From JAMDEO01 sp963775295 (GTDB lineage Bacteria > Actinomycetota > Thermoleophilia > RBG-16-64-13): DNA of 64,000 nt. This document shows positions 35,260 to 46,781 of the stretch, piece by piece. The translations under genes and the position numbers were made by a program. The notes below the pieces were generated by a model. It saw only the letters and a list, made by a program, of their open reading frames with translations. It searched no databases and was not told the origin of the DNA. Where the stretch lies: positions 3,224,001 through 3,288,000 of the forward strand of contig CAVZIK010000006.1 in NCBI GenBank assembly GCA_963775295.1, in the 5' to 3' direction. Numbering within the stretch: position 1 is the first letter of the stretch; each line of letters begins with the position of its first letter.

Positions 35260-37887
35260 TCACTTTGGTGACTCATCTTTCCGAATCTCGCGCTCCGCCT
35301 GGAGCCAGTCTCGGCCTGCTTGGCCTTCGCGCCGGCCTCGTTGCTCGTAGAGTTCGTAGGCCCGTGTGGCGATTTGCGATCTGAGGTCGCGCGGCTTCTT
35401 GGCCAACAAAGGAGCTTTCGTGGGGTCAAACACCCGATAGGCGATCAGCTTGACACGGTCATTCACGAGGAACCATACCAGAGCATAGCCCCACACGAAG
35501 AGCGCCCAGCCCCAGCCGAGGGGAGTCATGAACAGCCCGTAAACCGCTATCAAGGTCGCGACGATTTGCGTGCCGAGTACTGCGGCCCATAGAATCCGGG
35601 CAGGGCGTATCGACCAAAAGGGGCCACGGGTGCGCGTCAGAAAAATGGTCAGGTGTCCGGCGACGGAGAGCATCAGGTACATCAACGTTTGGATGTGCGC
35701 ATGGTCGAAGTCAAAGACTCGGTCGCCCAGATAGAACAGGCCAAACGCGGCCACGGGACCGATGAGGCCCAGCACTGTAGCGATCCCCAGCACCTCGCGC
35801 ATGTTCCATGACTCGGGCTTGTCTTTGTAATGAACGTTGTCATAGGCGATGGACAGGATCGCCCCGTCATTGAGCAAGGCGAGCATGACGATCATCACCG
35901 CGGTCAGCGGATAGAAGTTGAACACCAGGATCGCGAGCGCCATAAAGAAGAGCACGCGCAGCGACTCGGCGATGCGATACATGGCATAGCTGTTCATGCG
36001 CTGGAAGATCTTCCGGCTCTCTTTGATGGCGTCTATGATCACCGACAGGCCGCAGGTGAGTAGCACGATGGACGCCGCCGCCCGCGCCGCGTCCGTGGCG
36101 CCCGAAACGGCGATGCCGCAGTCGGCCTTTTTGAGCGCCGGGGCGTCGTTTACCCCGTCACCTGTCATGCCGACGATGTGGCCGCGTTGTTGCAGGACGT
36201 CCACTATGTGGAACTTGTGTTCGGGGAACACCTGGGCAAATCCGTCTGCCTCTTCGATGGACTCCGCCAGCCGTGCAGTCTCGTGATGCTTGGTGTCGCC
36301 GAAGCCGCTGGCGTCGAGAATATTTGTCCCCATCCCCAATTTCTCGGCGGTTTCCCGGGCGATGGCCACCTGATCGCCCGTGACCATCTTGACGTCCACT
36401 CCCATCTGGCCGGCGGTCGCGATGGTCGCTTTGGCTTCTTCACGGGGCGGGTCGAAAAGCGGCAACACCCCGAGAAATTGCCAGGGTCCCTGCCGGACCG
36501 CCCGAGCCACACCGAGCGAGCGGAAGCCGCGCGTCGCAAACTCGTTGATGGCTTCTTCGACGGCGCCCCTCAACTGCCCGGCATCGGCCGACAACTCCAA
36601 GATCACCTGCGGCGCGCCCTTGCTTACCTTGAACTCATTTCCGTCCGGGCCCTTGACGGTGGCCTCGGTGCGCTTGTGCACCGGGTCGAACGGTTGGAAG
36701 TGGAGTACCGGATAGTCCTTCAAGGCCTGGTCATCTTTCAAACCGGCCAGCACGGCCATGTCGATGGTGTCTTTGTCTTCGGCTCGCGAAGCTAGCGCGG
36801 CGCAGAGAATGACCTGGTCGGCCGGGATGTCATTCACGCTGAAGGGGTCACCTAGGGTGAGCTTGTTCTGAGTGAGGGTTCCTGTCTTGTCGGAGCAGAG
36901 CACGTCCACGCCCGCCAACTCCTCGATGGCTGCCAACCGTGTCACGATGGCCTCTTTTTTGGCCAGCAGGCGGGCGCCCACCGCCATGGTCACGGAGAGC
37001 ACGGTGGGCATGGCCACGGGAATGGCGGCGACCGTGAGCACCAGGGCAAACTGAAGCGTGGTGAGGATGGGATCGCCGCGAAAGAGCCCGACGGTGATGA
37101 TGACCACCACCAGAGCCACCGCGAGGATGATGAGGTAATCGCCGATCTTCAGAACGGCACGCTGGAAATGGCTGACGGTGTGCGCTTCCTGCACCAGTTG
37201 CGCCGTCTTGCCGAAGTAGGTGTGCCCACCGGTAGCGTAGACCATGGCGTCGATCTCGCCCTGGCGGATAATCGATCCTGAGAACACGGGCTCACCCGCC
37301 TTGCGCGTGGCGGGAAGAGATTCACCCGTCAACGCAGATTGATCCACCTCCACCGGGTCGCCATCGAGCAGGCGCGCATCGGCCGGCACGATGTCGCCCA
37401 AACGCACGCGGATGACGTCGCCGGGCACCAACTCCCGCGGCGCCGGGGTGGTCCACTTCCCGTCGCGCTTCACCCTGGCCTGGATTGCCAACTTGGCCTT
37501 CAGGGCGGCGATGGCGTTGCCGGCTTGATGTTCTTCCCAGAACCCGACCACGGCGTTGGCCAGAAGCAGAACGAGGATGATGCCAAAGTCCGGCCAATGC
37601 CGGGCTACCGCCGAAAGGATCACGGCCGCTTCGATCATCCACGGAATGGGACCCCAAAAATAGGTGAGGAACTTGAGGAACGGATTAGCTTTCCTTTCTT
37701 CGATCTCGTTAGGGCCATATTGGGTAAGCCGTTTCTCCGCCTCAACCTGAGTGAGGCCCTCCGGTGATGAGCCCAACTTCGCCTGCAGTTCCGGCATGGG
37801 AATGGACTTCAGATCGTCCTTGGACTCGGGTTTTCCCCCCTGCGCTGGCTCGGGCTTGTTCTTGCTGCTGCCTTCCTGCTCTTTCAT
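35260..37887 (-). CDS. Plasma-membrane H+-ATPase (P3A type)
   Basis: An 875-residue P-type ATPase. Landmarks in order: ALTGESLPATR (actuator), CSDKTGTLTQNKL (phosphorylated Asp), KGAPQVIL (nucleotide site), MVTGDQVAIARETA and GMTGDGVNDAPALKKAD (hinge). About ten membrane helices, with MYRIAESLRVLFFMALAILV in M5 and VMLALLNDGAILSIAYDNV in M6, as in plant/fungal and archaeal H+-ATPases. It pumps protons out at the expense of ATP. The N-terminal ~25 residues and C-terminal tail are short and charged, without the plant regulatory domain. It starts 33 bp after glucose-6-phosphate isomerase, so it is likely part of the same transcript, a setting that suggests protection from acid made by sugar breakdown. 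Confidence 0.92.
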   Translation of the reverse strand: MKEQEGSSKNKPEPAQGGKPESKDDLKSIPMPELQAKLGSSPEGLTQVEAEKRLTQYGPNEIEERKANPFLKFLTYFWGPIPWMIEAAVILSAVARHWPDFGIILVLLLANAVVGFWEEHQAGNAIAALKAKLAIQARVKRDGKWTTPAPRELVPGDVIRVRLGDIVPADARLLDGDPVEVDQSALTGESLPATRKAGEPVFSGSIIRQGEIDAMVYATGGHTYFGKTAQLVQEAHTVSHFQRAVLKIGDYLIILAVALVVVIITVGLFRGDPILTTLQFALVLTVAAIPVAMPTVLSVTMAVGARLLAKKEAIVTRLAAIEELAGVDVLCSDKTGTLTQNKLTLGDPFSVNDIPADQVILCAALASRAEDKDTIDMAVLAGLKDDQALKDYPVLHFQPFDPVHKRTEATVKGPDGNEFKVSKGAPQVILELSADAGQLRGAVEEAINEFATRGFRSLGVARAVRQGPWQFLGVLPLFDPPREEAKATIATAGQMGVDVKMVTGDQVAIARETAEKLGMGTNILDASGFGDTKHHETARLAESIEEADGFAQVFPEHKFHIVDVLQQRGHIVGMTGDGVNDAPALKKADCGIAVSGATDAARAAASIVLLTCGLSVIIDAIKESRKIFQRMNSYAMYRIAESLRVLFFMALAILVFNFYPLTAVMIVMLALLNDGAILSIAYDNVHYKDKPESWNMREVLGIATVLGLIGPVAAFGLFYLGDRVFDFDHAHIQTLMYLMLSVAGHLTIFLTRTRGPFWSIRPARILWAAVLGTQIVATLIAVYGLFMTPLGWGWALFVWGYALVWFLVNDRVKLIAYRVFDPTKAPLLAKKPRDLRSQIATRAYELYEQRGRREGQAGRDWLQAEREIRKDESPK

Positions 37888-37920
37888 GCGGGGCCTCTTC
37901 TTTTGCGCCCGTGGTACAGG

Positions 37921-39558
<1,638 letters not shown>

Positions 39559-39560
39559 GT

Positions 39561-40583
39561 TCACTCCCTTTCCATCGCCGCACTGTATTCTCCCCGGCGC
39601 GCAGCCCGGTTGCACCGGGCTCGATGAGAGAGCGCTTGCTGAGCCGCGGGCACGTTGGCCTCCTCGCCTTGCCAAATCTCCAGAGCGGGCTGCTGGATGG
39701 CCCGGGCAAACGAAAACGCCAGCGCCCAAGGCAGGCGTGACTTGAAGCGAACATTCATGGCGTTCAACCTAGCCGAGGCCAGTTCAGCGGGTTGACCGCC
39801 CGATAGAAACGCAATCCCGGGAACGGCCGCGGGGACGGCACGTAACAGACACCTCACAGTGGCGTCGGCTACTTCGTCCACCGTCTCTTGCCGGGGACAG
39901 GTCAAGCCCGGAAGCACCATGTTGGGCTTCAGGAGCATCCCCTCCAGAATTACCCGTTGCAGGTGCAAGTGATGGAAGACGACACGAAGGACGTTCTCGG
40001 TCACCTCGTCGCAGCGCTCCAGGGTGTGGTCGCCGTCCATGAGAACTTCCGGCTCCACGATGGGGACAAGTCCGGCTTCCTGGCACAATGCGGCGTAACG
40101 AGCCAAGGCGTGCGCGTTTGCCTCGATACAACCCCGACTGGGAAGACAATCGCCCACGGCGATCACCGCGCGCCACTTGGCAAAACGGGCTCCCATTTCC
40201 GAGTACTCGGCTAGGCGGTCACGCAATCCGTCCAGACCCTCGGTAACTTTCTCTCCGGGATGACCGGCCAGCTCTTTCGCCCCGGTGTCGACTTTGATGC
40301 CTGGGATGATCCCCGCTCCCGCGATCACTTGGAGAAACGGCCTGCCATCGCTCGTACGCTGGCGGATGGTCTCGTCGTAAAGGATCGCTCCGCCGATGGC
40401 TTCACCGAGACCGGGTGTCGTCACGATCATCTCCCGGTAGGCCCTCCGGGCCTCGATGGTCTGGGGAATACCCAGCGCGGCAAATCGTTTATTGCAGGTT
40501 GGATTGCTCTCGTCCATGGCCAGCAACCCCTTGTCGCCGGCGAGGAGGGCTCTCGCAGTGTCTATGAGTTCTGGCGCGTTCAT
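39561..40583 (-). CDS. Class I fructose-bisphosphate aldolase
   Basis: A 340-residue Schiff-base aldolase of the animal/plant-like class I family. It shows GLLAMDESNPTCNKRFAALG, KVDTGAKEL, AKWRAVI and the imine lysine in GMLLKPNMVLPG, with FLSGGQ for phosphate binding. It splits fructose-1,6-bisphosphate to triose phosphates. ATG 40583 overlaps the stop of the phosphoketolase gene by four bases; an ATG 15 bases upstream lies inside that gene and is less likely. Confidence 0.93.
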   Translation of the reverse strand: MNAPELIDTARALLAGDKGLLAMDESNPTCNKRFAALGIPQTIEARRAYREMIVTTPGLGEAIGGAILYDETIRQRTSDGRPFLQVIAGAGIIPGIKVDTGAKELAGHPGEKVTEGLDGLRDRLAEYSEMGARFAKWRAVIAVGDCLPSRGCIEANAHALARYAALCQEAGLVPIVEPEVLMDGDHTLERCDEVTENVLRVVFHHLHLQRVILEGMLLKPNMVLPGLTCPRQETVDEVADATVRCLLRAVPAAVPGIAFLSGGQPAELASARLNAMNVRFKSRLPWALAFSFARAIQQPALEIWQGEEANVPAAQQALSHRARCNRAARRGEYSAAMERE

Positions 40584-42949
40584 CTTGGGTTGCCCCATTT
40601 CCAGTTCCGGATCTCCGGCAAGTCCAAGCCGTACTTGGCGATGTACTGCTTGTGCTCGATGAGCTTGTTGTGCATCATTTGCTTCAGATAGGATCCCTTG
40701 GTGCCCAACTGCGGTAGCCGATCGACCACGTCCTGCACCAGGTGGAACCGGTCCAGCTCGTTCTGCACCCTTATGTCAAAGGCCGACGTGAAGTCGCCCT
40801 CTTCTTTGTAGCCGCGGACGTGCAGGTTGTGGTTGGTCCGGCGGTAGGTCAGCCGGTGGATGAGCCAGGGATAGCCATGAAAGGCAAAGATTATGTGCTT
40901 GTCCTTGGTGAAGAGCGAATCGTAATCGTTATCGCTCAGCCCGTGCGGGTGCTCCGTACTGGGCTCCAGCTTCATGAGATCGACGACATTGACTACCCTG
41001 ATCTTGAGTTCGGGGAGATGCTCGCGCAGGATGGAAACGGCGGCCAAGATCTCAAGCGTGGGCGTGTCTCCGCAACACGCCATGACCACGTCCGGCTCGG
41101 AGTCCTGGTCGTTGCTGGCCCATTGCCAGATGCCGATGCCCTCAGTGCAGTGTACGACCGCTTCTTCCATGGTCAGCCACTGGGGCATCGGGTGCTTTCC
41201 AGCGACCACCACGTTCACATAGTGCCGGCTGCGCAGGCAGTGATCAAACACCGAGAGTAGACAGTTGGCGTCGGGCGGAAGGTAGACGCGTACGATGTCG
41301 GCTTTCTTATTGACGACGTGGTCGAGGAAACCGGGATCCTGATGCGTGAAGCCGTTGTGGTCCTGCTGCCAGACGTGAGAGGCGAGCAGATAGTTGAGCG
41401 AGGCGATCTTTTCGCGCCACGGCAGTTGTGCTGTGACCTTCAGCCACTTGGCGTGCTGGTTAAACATCGAATCTACGATGTGAATAAAAGCCTCATAGCA
41501 GTTGAACAGCCCGTGCCGTCCGGTGAGCAGATAACCCTCTAGCCAACCCTCGCACTGGTGCTCGCTTAACATCGAGTCCAGGACGCGTCCGGCAGAAGCG
41601 AGGAATTCATCGTTTTCTTGTTCTCGCGCGTCCCATTGCCGGTTAGTAACATCAAATACCGCATCCAAGAGATTCGACAGGGTCTCATCGGGACCGAACA
41701 CGCGGAAATTACGCTGATCATCGTTCAGCTTGACCACCTCACGCAGGAACTTGCCCAGAACAAGCGTGTCTTGGCCGTCCACCGCGCCGGGTGAAGGCAC
41801 ATCCACCGCGTGTACCCGGAAGTCCGGCATGCGCAGGTCGCGTAGCAGCTTGCCGCCGTTAGCGTGTGGATTGGCGCCCATCCGGCGGTCGCCCCTCGGG
41901 GCCAACTCGGCCAATTCCGGCATGAGCCGGCCCTGCTCGTCGAATAGTTCTTCTGCCTTGTAGCTCCTCATCCAACTTTCAAGCTGCCCCAGATGATCGG
42001 GGTGCTCGGCGTCCACGATGATTGGTACCTGATGCGACCGGAACGTACCCTCAACTTGCAGCCCATCGACCATTTTCGGTCCGGTCCAACCCTTGGGGGA
42101 CCTGAGAACGATCATTGGCCAGCGCGGCCGCGTGGTGTCGTTCTTGTTGCGTGCGTTATCTTGGATGTCCAGAATAGCCTCGATAGCCACATCCAGAGTG
42201 CTGGCCATGAGTTCGTGCATCTCTTCCGGCTCGTCACCTTCCACAAAGTGGGGTGTCCATCCGCAGCCTCGCAAGAATTGTTCCAATTCCTCATGCTCGA
42301 TGCGGGCAAGGACGGTCGGGTTGCTGATCTTGTAGCCGTTGAGATGTAGGATCGGCAACACTGCTCCGTCGGCAATGGGGTTGAGAAACTTGGTGGATTG
42401 CCAAGCGGTCGCCAGGGGGCCCGTCTCCGCCTCACCGTCGCCGACCACGCAGGCTACGACGAGATCGGGGTTGTCGAGAGCGGCCCCGAAGGCGTGGCTG
42501 AGCGAGTACCCGAGTTCGCCACCCTCGTGAATCGAACCCGGCGTTGTCGGCGCCACATGGCTGGAGACGCCGCCGGGAAACGAGAACTGCGTGAACAGCT
42601 TTTTGAGACCGGCTTCATCCCGGCTGATGTCGGGATAGATCTCGCTGTAGGTGCCCTCAAGATACGTGTTGCCCACCAGGGCCGGGCCCCCGTGACCGGG
42701 GCCTGCGATATAGAACATATCCAGGTCGTACTTCTTGATGACCCGGTTCAAATGCACGTAAATGAAGTTCTGGCCCGGCGTCGTGCCCCAGTGACCGACC
42801 ACCAGTGGCTTCACATGCGACAGCTTTAGCGGCTCCTTCAGCAGCGGATTGTCGTAGAGATAGATCTGGCCGACAGACAGGTAGTTGGCGGCGCGCCAGT
42901 AAGCGTCCATCTTGTGGAGCAGTTGCGGAGAAAGAGTCTTGATTTCCAT
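40580..42949 (-). CDS. xfp: Xylulose-5-P/fructose-6-P phosphoketolase
   Basis: A 789-residue ThDP enzyme of standard length. Landmarks: VVGHWGTTPGQNFIYVHLNR, AGPGHGGPALVGNTYLEGTY, SHVAPTTPGSIHEGGELGYS and the ThDP/Mg site VVGDGEAETGPLATAW. It cleaves xylulose-5-P (and usually fructose-6-P) with phosphate to acetyl-phosphate plus glyceraldehyde-3-P (or erythrose-4-P). ATG 42949 follows GAGGAG. It heads a tight unit with aldolase and glucose-6-phosphate isomerase. No acetate kinase or phosphotransacetylase is in the window. Confidence 0.95.
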   Translation of the reverse strand: MEIKTLSPQLLHKMDAYWRAANYLSVGQIYLYDNPLLKEPLKLSHVKPLVVGHWGTTPGQNFIYVHLNRVIKKYDLDMFYIAGPGHGGPALVGNTYLEGTYSEIYPDISRDEAGLKKLFTQFSFPGGVSSHVAPTTPGSIHEGGELGYSLSHAFGAALDNPDLVVACVVGDGEAETGPLATAWQSTKFLNPIADGAVLPILHLNGYKISNPTVLARIEHEELEQFLRGCGWTPHFVEGDEPEEMHELMASTLDVAIEAILDIQDNARNKNDTTRPRWPMIVLRSPKGWTGPKMVDGLQVEGTFRSHQVPIIVDAEHPDHLGQLESWMRSYKAEELFDEQGRLMPELAELAPRGDRRMGANPHANGGKLLRDLRMPDFRVHAVDVPSPGAVDGQDTLVLGKFLREVVKLNDDQRNFRVFGPDETLSNLLDAVFDVTNRQWDAREQENDEFLASAGRVLDSMLSEHQCEGWLEGYLLTGRHGLFNCYEAFIHIVDSMFNQHAKWLKVTAQLPWREKIASLNYLLASHVWQQDHNGFTHQDPGFLDHVVNKKADIVRVYLPPDANCLLSVFDHCLRSRHYVNVVVAGKHPMPQWLTMEEAVVHCTEGIGIWQWASNDQDSEPDVVMACCGDTPTLEILAAVSILREHLPELKIRVVNVVDLMKLEPSTEHPHGLSDNDYDSLFTKDKHIIFAFHGYPWLIHRLTYRRTNHNLHVRGYKEEGDFTSAFDIRVQNELDRFHLVQDVVDRLPQLGTKGSYLKQMMHNKLIEHKQYIAKYGLDLPEIRNWKWGNPR

Positions 42950-43119
42950 GGTTCAGTTCTCCTCATTGTGCAAGCCCTGCGAGGCTAGTTTTTCGCAGGC
43001 GGAGCTGCGATCGGCGTGAAGAAAGCTGGAATCCCCGGACCGTCTGCGGTCTGGGCAACATTGGGGAGTCGATTTGTCGAATGGCGCAGTCTGCAACTGG
43101 ATAACTGAGTAGTCGCGAT

Positions 43120-44778
43120 TCACAAGGCCGCCAATGCGTCGTTCACCGTCGTCTGCGCTTCCTCCAGAACACGCCTCAGATGATCCTTCCCGCCGAAGCT
43201 CTCGCCGTAGATCTTGTAGATGTCTTCGGTCCCGGACGGGCGCGCCGCGAACCAGCAAGAGTCCGCGACCACCTTCAGTCCACCGATGGAAGCGCCGTTG
43301 CCGGGCGCATGCGTAAGGATTGTCCGAATAGGCTCTCCGGCCAGTTCTTTGGTTCGGACCTGCTGAGGCGATAGCCTCGCAAGCATCGCCTTCTGTTCCG
43401 GAGTCGCCGGTGCCTCTACGCGGTCGTAGGCGGGCTCGCCGAACTCGCCCGTCAATTCCTGATAGATCTCTCCCGGATCGCGCCCTGTGCGCGCCATGAT
43501 CTCGGCGGCGAGCAGCGCCGGGACGATGCCGTCCTTGTCCGTTGTCCAGACGCTGCCGTCCAGACGAGCGAAGGAGGCGCCCGCACTCTCCTCCCCCCCA
43601 AAGCCAAGCGAACCGTCCAGCAGGCCGTCCACAAACCACTTGAAGCCCACCGGAACCTCGTAGAGCCTGCGCTCCAGCTTCTGACTCACAAGATCGATCA
43701 TCCGGCTGCTCACAACCGTCTTGCCTACTGCCATTTCCGCCTGCCAGTTCGGGCGGTGTTGGAAGAGGTAGTAGATCGCGACCGCGAGGTAGTGGTTGGG
43801 AGGAAGCAAGCCGAAGCTGCGAGTGACGATCCCGTGCCTATCCGCGTCGGTGTCACAAGCGAACGCCAACTGGAAGCGATCCTTGAGGACGATGAGCGAT
43901 CGCATGGCATAAGGAGACGATGGGTCCATGCGGATCTGACCGTCCCAATCCACAGTCATGAACCGGAAGGTCGGATCGACCGTCTCATTGACCACCTTGA
44001 GGTCCAGCCCATAGCGCTCCGCGATAGGCTCCCAGTAGTGGACCGCCGCGCCGCCCAGGGGGTCCACCCCCAGCGCGATCTTCGCGTCGCGGATAACCCT
44101 CATGTCGATGACAGAGCCGAGGTCGTTGACATAGGCGTTGAGAAAATCGTGTCGATGGGTGGTGGAGGCACCAAGTGCCTTTTCGAAGGAAGCCCGTTTC
44201 ACCCCCCGCAGACCTACCGCAAGGAACTGGTTCGCCTTCTGCTCAATCCAATCCGTGACCTCGGGTTCCGCCGGACCGCCGCTCGGCGGATTGTACTTGA
44301 AGCCGCCCTCATGAGGAGGGTTGTGCGAGGGCGTTATCACGATGCCGTCCGCAAGTCCCGACTTTCGACCCCGGTTGTGGGTGAGAATCGCGTGGGAAAT
44401 CACGGGGGTCGGGGTGTACTCGTCCCCTGCGGAGATCATCACCTCCACCTCGTTTGCCGCGAGGACTTCCAGCGCGCTGGTGAAGGCTGGTACCGAGAGA
44501 GCGTGCGTATCGAAACCGATAAACAGCGGCCCGTCGATCTTCTGCTGCCTGCGGTAGAGGCAGATCGCTTGGGTTATCGCCAGGATATGCCACTCGTTGA
44601 AAGATCCATCAAACGCGGAGCCGCGATGCCCCGAGGTGCCGAAGGCTACCTGTTGCGCCGGAACCGAAGGATCGGGCGTTTGCGCGAAATAAGCGGTGAC
44701 CAGCTTGGGCACGTCGACCAACATCGACGGGTCGGGCGGCTCTCCGGCAAGAGGGCTGAGCTTCATGGGACTCTCCAT
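43120..44778 (-). CDS. pgm: Phosphoglucomutase, alpha-D-glucose specific
   Basis: A 552-residue phosphohexomutase converting glucose-1-P and glucose-6-P. The phosphoserine loop is GIVITPSHNPPHEGGFKYNP, the metal site ACDTDADRHGIV, the sugar loop GGEESAGASF and the phosphate site ARPSGTEDIYKIY; FGTSGHRG opens the protein. ATG 44778 has GGAGG six bases upstream and lies 9 bp after the 6-phosphogluconate dehydrogenase stop, so the two are co-transcribed. It would feed glycogen or disaccharide-derived glucose-1-P into the cluster. Confidence 0.95.
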   Translation of the reverse strand: MESPMKLSPLAGEPPDPSMLVDVPKLVTAYFAQTPDPSVPAQQVAFGTSGHRGSAFDGSFNEWHILAITQAICLYRRQQKIDGPLFIGFDTHALSVPAFTSALEVLAANEVEVMISAGDEYTPTPVISHAILTHNRGRKSGLADGIVITPSHNPPHEGGFKYNPPSGGPAEPEVTDWIEQKANQFLAVGLRGVKRASFEKALGASTTHRHDFLNAYVNDLGSVIDMRVIRDAKIALGVDPLGGAAVHYWEPIAERYGLDLKVVNETVDPTFRFMTVDWDGQIRMDPSSPYAMRSLIVLKDRFQLAFACDTDADRHGIVTRSFGLLPPNHYLAVAIYYLFQHRPNWQAEMAVGKTVVSSRMIDLVSQKLERRLYEVPVGFKWFVDGLLDGSLGFGGEESAGASFARLDGSVWTTDKDGIVPALLAAEIMARTGRDPGEIYQELTGEFGEPAYDRVEAPATPEQKAMLARLSPQQVRTKELAGEPIRTILTHAPGNGASIGGLKVVADSCWFAARPSGTEDIYKIYGESFGGKDHLRRVLEEAQTTVNDALAAL

Positions 44779-44787
44779 GCAGACCTC

Positions 44788-46245
44788 CTAGCCAGCTTGC
44801 CACTCAGTGTGGAAATCGGTGCCCGGCTCATCAACCCGCTTGTAGCGGTGCGCACCAAAGTAGTCGCGCTGAGCCTGTATAAGATTGGCCGGGAGCCACG
44901 AGCTACGCAGCGCGTCGTAGTAGGAAAGCGCCGACATGAAGGCCCCCACCGGTATGCCGGAGCGAGCGGCCGACCCAACGACGAGTCTGAGGTCGTCCAC
45001 CCGGGTGGTGACCGCCTTGGCCATGCCCGAGTTCTTGAGCGGGTTGTCCAAACGCGGCGATTCGGCAAAGGCAGCACGAAGATCCTCCAGGAGCGACGCT
45101 CGGATGATGCACCCTCCCCGCCAGATCCGGCTGACCGCACCCAGATCCAGACTATACCCGTACGCGGCCGAAGCGTGGAAGAGTTGGGCGAGACCTTGTG
45201 CGTAGGCCATGACGGTAGCCGCATACAAGGCATTCTTCAAGCGCGGGATGTACTCGTCCGCCTTCATCCCGAGTCCGGCCTGCGGTCCCGACAGCAACTT
45301 AGCCATGGCCTGCCGTTCATCCCAGGCGGCAGATACGTTCCTCATGGTGACGGCCACGTCGATCGTGGGCACAGGCACGCCCAGGCTGAGCGCATCCTGC
45401 GACATCCACATGCCGGTCCCCGTCTGTTCCGCCTCATCCAGGATCAGGTCAATCAGCCGGATGCCCGTCTTCTCGTCATCCCGCGAAAAGATGTCCGCGG
45501 TGATCTCTACCAGGTACCCCTTGAGTTCGGAGCGACTCCACTCAGAGAACACCTCGTGCAGGCGGTCGTTATCCAGGCCCAGCCCTCTCTTCATCAAGTC
45601 GTAGGCTTCCGCGATCAGCTGCATGAGGGCATATTCGATACCATTGTGCACCATCTTGACGTAGTGGCCCGCCGATCCATTTCCCAGGTACGTGACACAG
45701 GGTTCATCCCCCACGTGGGCCGAGATAGCCTCGAAACGTTTGCGCACTTGCGCGTACGGATCCGCCGGCCCTCCGGGCATGATGCTGGGTCCGAGGCGAG
45801 CGCCCTTTTCTCCCCCGGAGATGCCCACCCCCAGGTAGGCCAGCCCGAGAGGGCTGAGCTGTTTCTGACGCCTGTCGGTGTCGGAGAAGTGCGAGTTCCC
45901 ACCGTCTATCAACACGTCGCCCTGGCTCAGCAACGGGACCAAGCTGTCCAATACTTGGTCCACCGCCGGACCCGCATTTATCATCAGCATGACGCTGCGC
46001 GGCCGGGAGAGCCCCGCCACCAAGTCCTCCAGTGAATGAGTTGCCCGGATAGGCCTCTCCCCCACCTGATCTCTCATGAAAGCATCGGTCACTGAACCGG
46101 TGCGGTTAAAGACGACCACGGGAAAGCCGTGATCGGCCATGTTCAGCACCAGGTTGCGTCCCATAACGCCCAAGCCGACCAGTCCGAAAGTGTATGCTCG
46201 CTCTTCCATGCTGGTGCCGCCTTCCGTCGGTGTCTTCATTGCCAT
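44788..46245 (-). CDS. gnd: 6-phosphogluconate dehydrogenase, decarboxylating
   Basis: A 473-485-residue enzyme. The N-terminal Rossmann site is FGLVGLGVMGRNLVLNMADH, the substrate site GVGISGGEKGARLGPSIMPGG, and NGSAGHYVKMVHNGIEYALM holds the catalytic Lys; IWRGGCIIRASLL is near the end. It forms ribulose-5-P, CO2 and NAD(P)H. ATG 46245 overlaps the pyrophosphatase stop (TGATG), which allows coupling; ATG 46209, nearer the conserved start, is an alternative. Confidence 0.94.
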   Translation of the reverse strand: MAMKTPTEGGTSMEERAYTFGLVGLGVMGRNLVLNMADHGFPVVVFNRTGSVTDAFMRDQVGERPIRATHSLEDLVAGLSRPRSVMLMINAGPAVDQVLDSLVPLLSQGDVLIDGGNSHFSDTDRRQKQLSPLGLAYLGVGISGGEKGARLGPSIMPGGPADPYAQVRKRFEAISAHVGDEPCVTYLGNGSAGHYVKMVHNGIEYALMQLIAEAYDLMKRGLGLDNDRLHEVFSEWSRSELKGYLVEITADIFSRDDEKTGIRLIDLILDEAEQTGTGMWMSQDALSLGVPVPTIDVAVTMRNVSAAWDERQAMAKLLSGPQAGLGMKADEYIPRLKNALYAATVMAYAQGLAQLFHASAAYGYSLDLGAVSRIWRGGCIIRASLLEDLRAAFAESPRLDNPLKNSGMAKAVTTRVDDLRLVVGSAARSGIPVGAFMSALSYYDALRSSWLPANLIQAQRDYFGAHRYKRVDEPGTDFHTEWQAG

Positions 46246-46781
46246 CAGCCTCGAGGTGGAAAGACTTGTGGTGGTTCCAGCGAAGCATCCGTTCCGTGAA
46301 GTCTATTCCGTTCGCGGCTCGACTCGACGACTTGCCACGCCTCCTTTGCTCCGCCCCAGCCTTCGATCTGGACTTTCTTGCCCTCCAGCTCTTTATAGAT
46401 GGCGAAGAAGTTCTCGATCTCGCGCGTGAAGTACGAAGGGATGTCTGTCATGTCCCGGGAGTGCTCCCAGCGCGGGTCGGCGGCCGGCACGCAGAGAATC
46501 TTGTTGTCGAGTCCCTTTTCGTCGCGCATCCTGAGGATCGCAATAGGTTTGGATCGAATGGCGCAGCCGGGGAAGGTGGCCTCGTCCACCATCACCATCG
46601 CGTCCAGCGGATCGCCGTCTTCTGCCTGGGTCCCCACGACATAGCCGTAGTCGGTCGGGTAGTGTACGGAAGAAAACAGGACGCGGTCAAGACGGAACGC
46701 GCCTAGTTCCGCGTCATACTCGTACTTGTTGCGACTGCCCTTCGGTATCTCCACGATCACCACGATGGATGCCTCTGCCAT
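46245..46781 (-). CDS. ppa: Inorganic pyrophosphatase, family I
   Basis: A 178-residue soluble pyrophosphatase. VVIVEIPKGSRNKYEYD, YPTDYGYVVGT, and EDGDPLDAMVMVD (metal-binding aspartates) are diagnostic, with KVQIEGWGGAKEAW near the C-terminus. It hydrolyses PPi to phosphate, which here could also supply phosphate for phosphoketolase. ATG 46781 follows AAGGAAGG. It is the first gene of the leftward sugar-phosphate cluster. Confidence 0.94.
   Translation of the reverse strand: MAEASIVVIVEIPKGSRNKYEYDAELGAFRLDRVLFSSVHYPTDYGYVVGTQAEDGDPLDAMVMVDEATFPGCAIRSKPIAILRMRDEKGLDNKILCVPAADPRWEHSRDMTDIPSYFTREIENFFAIYKELEGKKVQIEGWGGAKEAWQVVESSRERNRLHGTDASLEPPQVFPPRG

Noticed and set aside
43756..46035. 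Rightward open frame of about 760 codons across pgm and gnd
   Set aside because: It spans two clear leftward genes and their junction and has no domain or ribosome site; antisense artefact.
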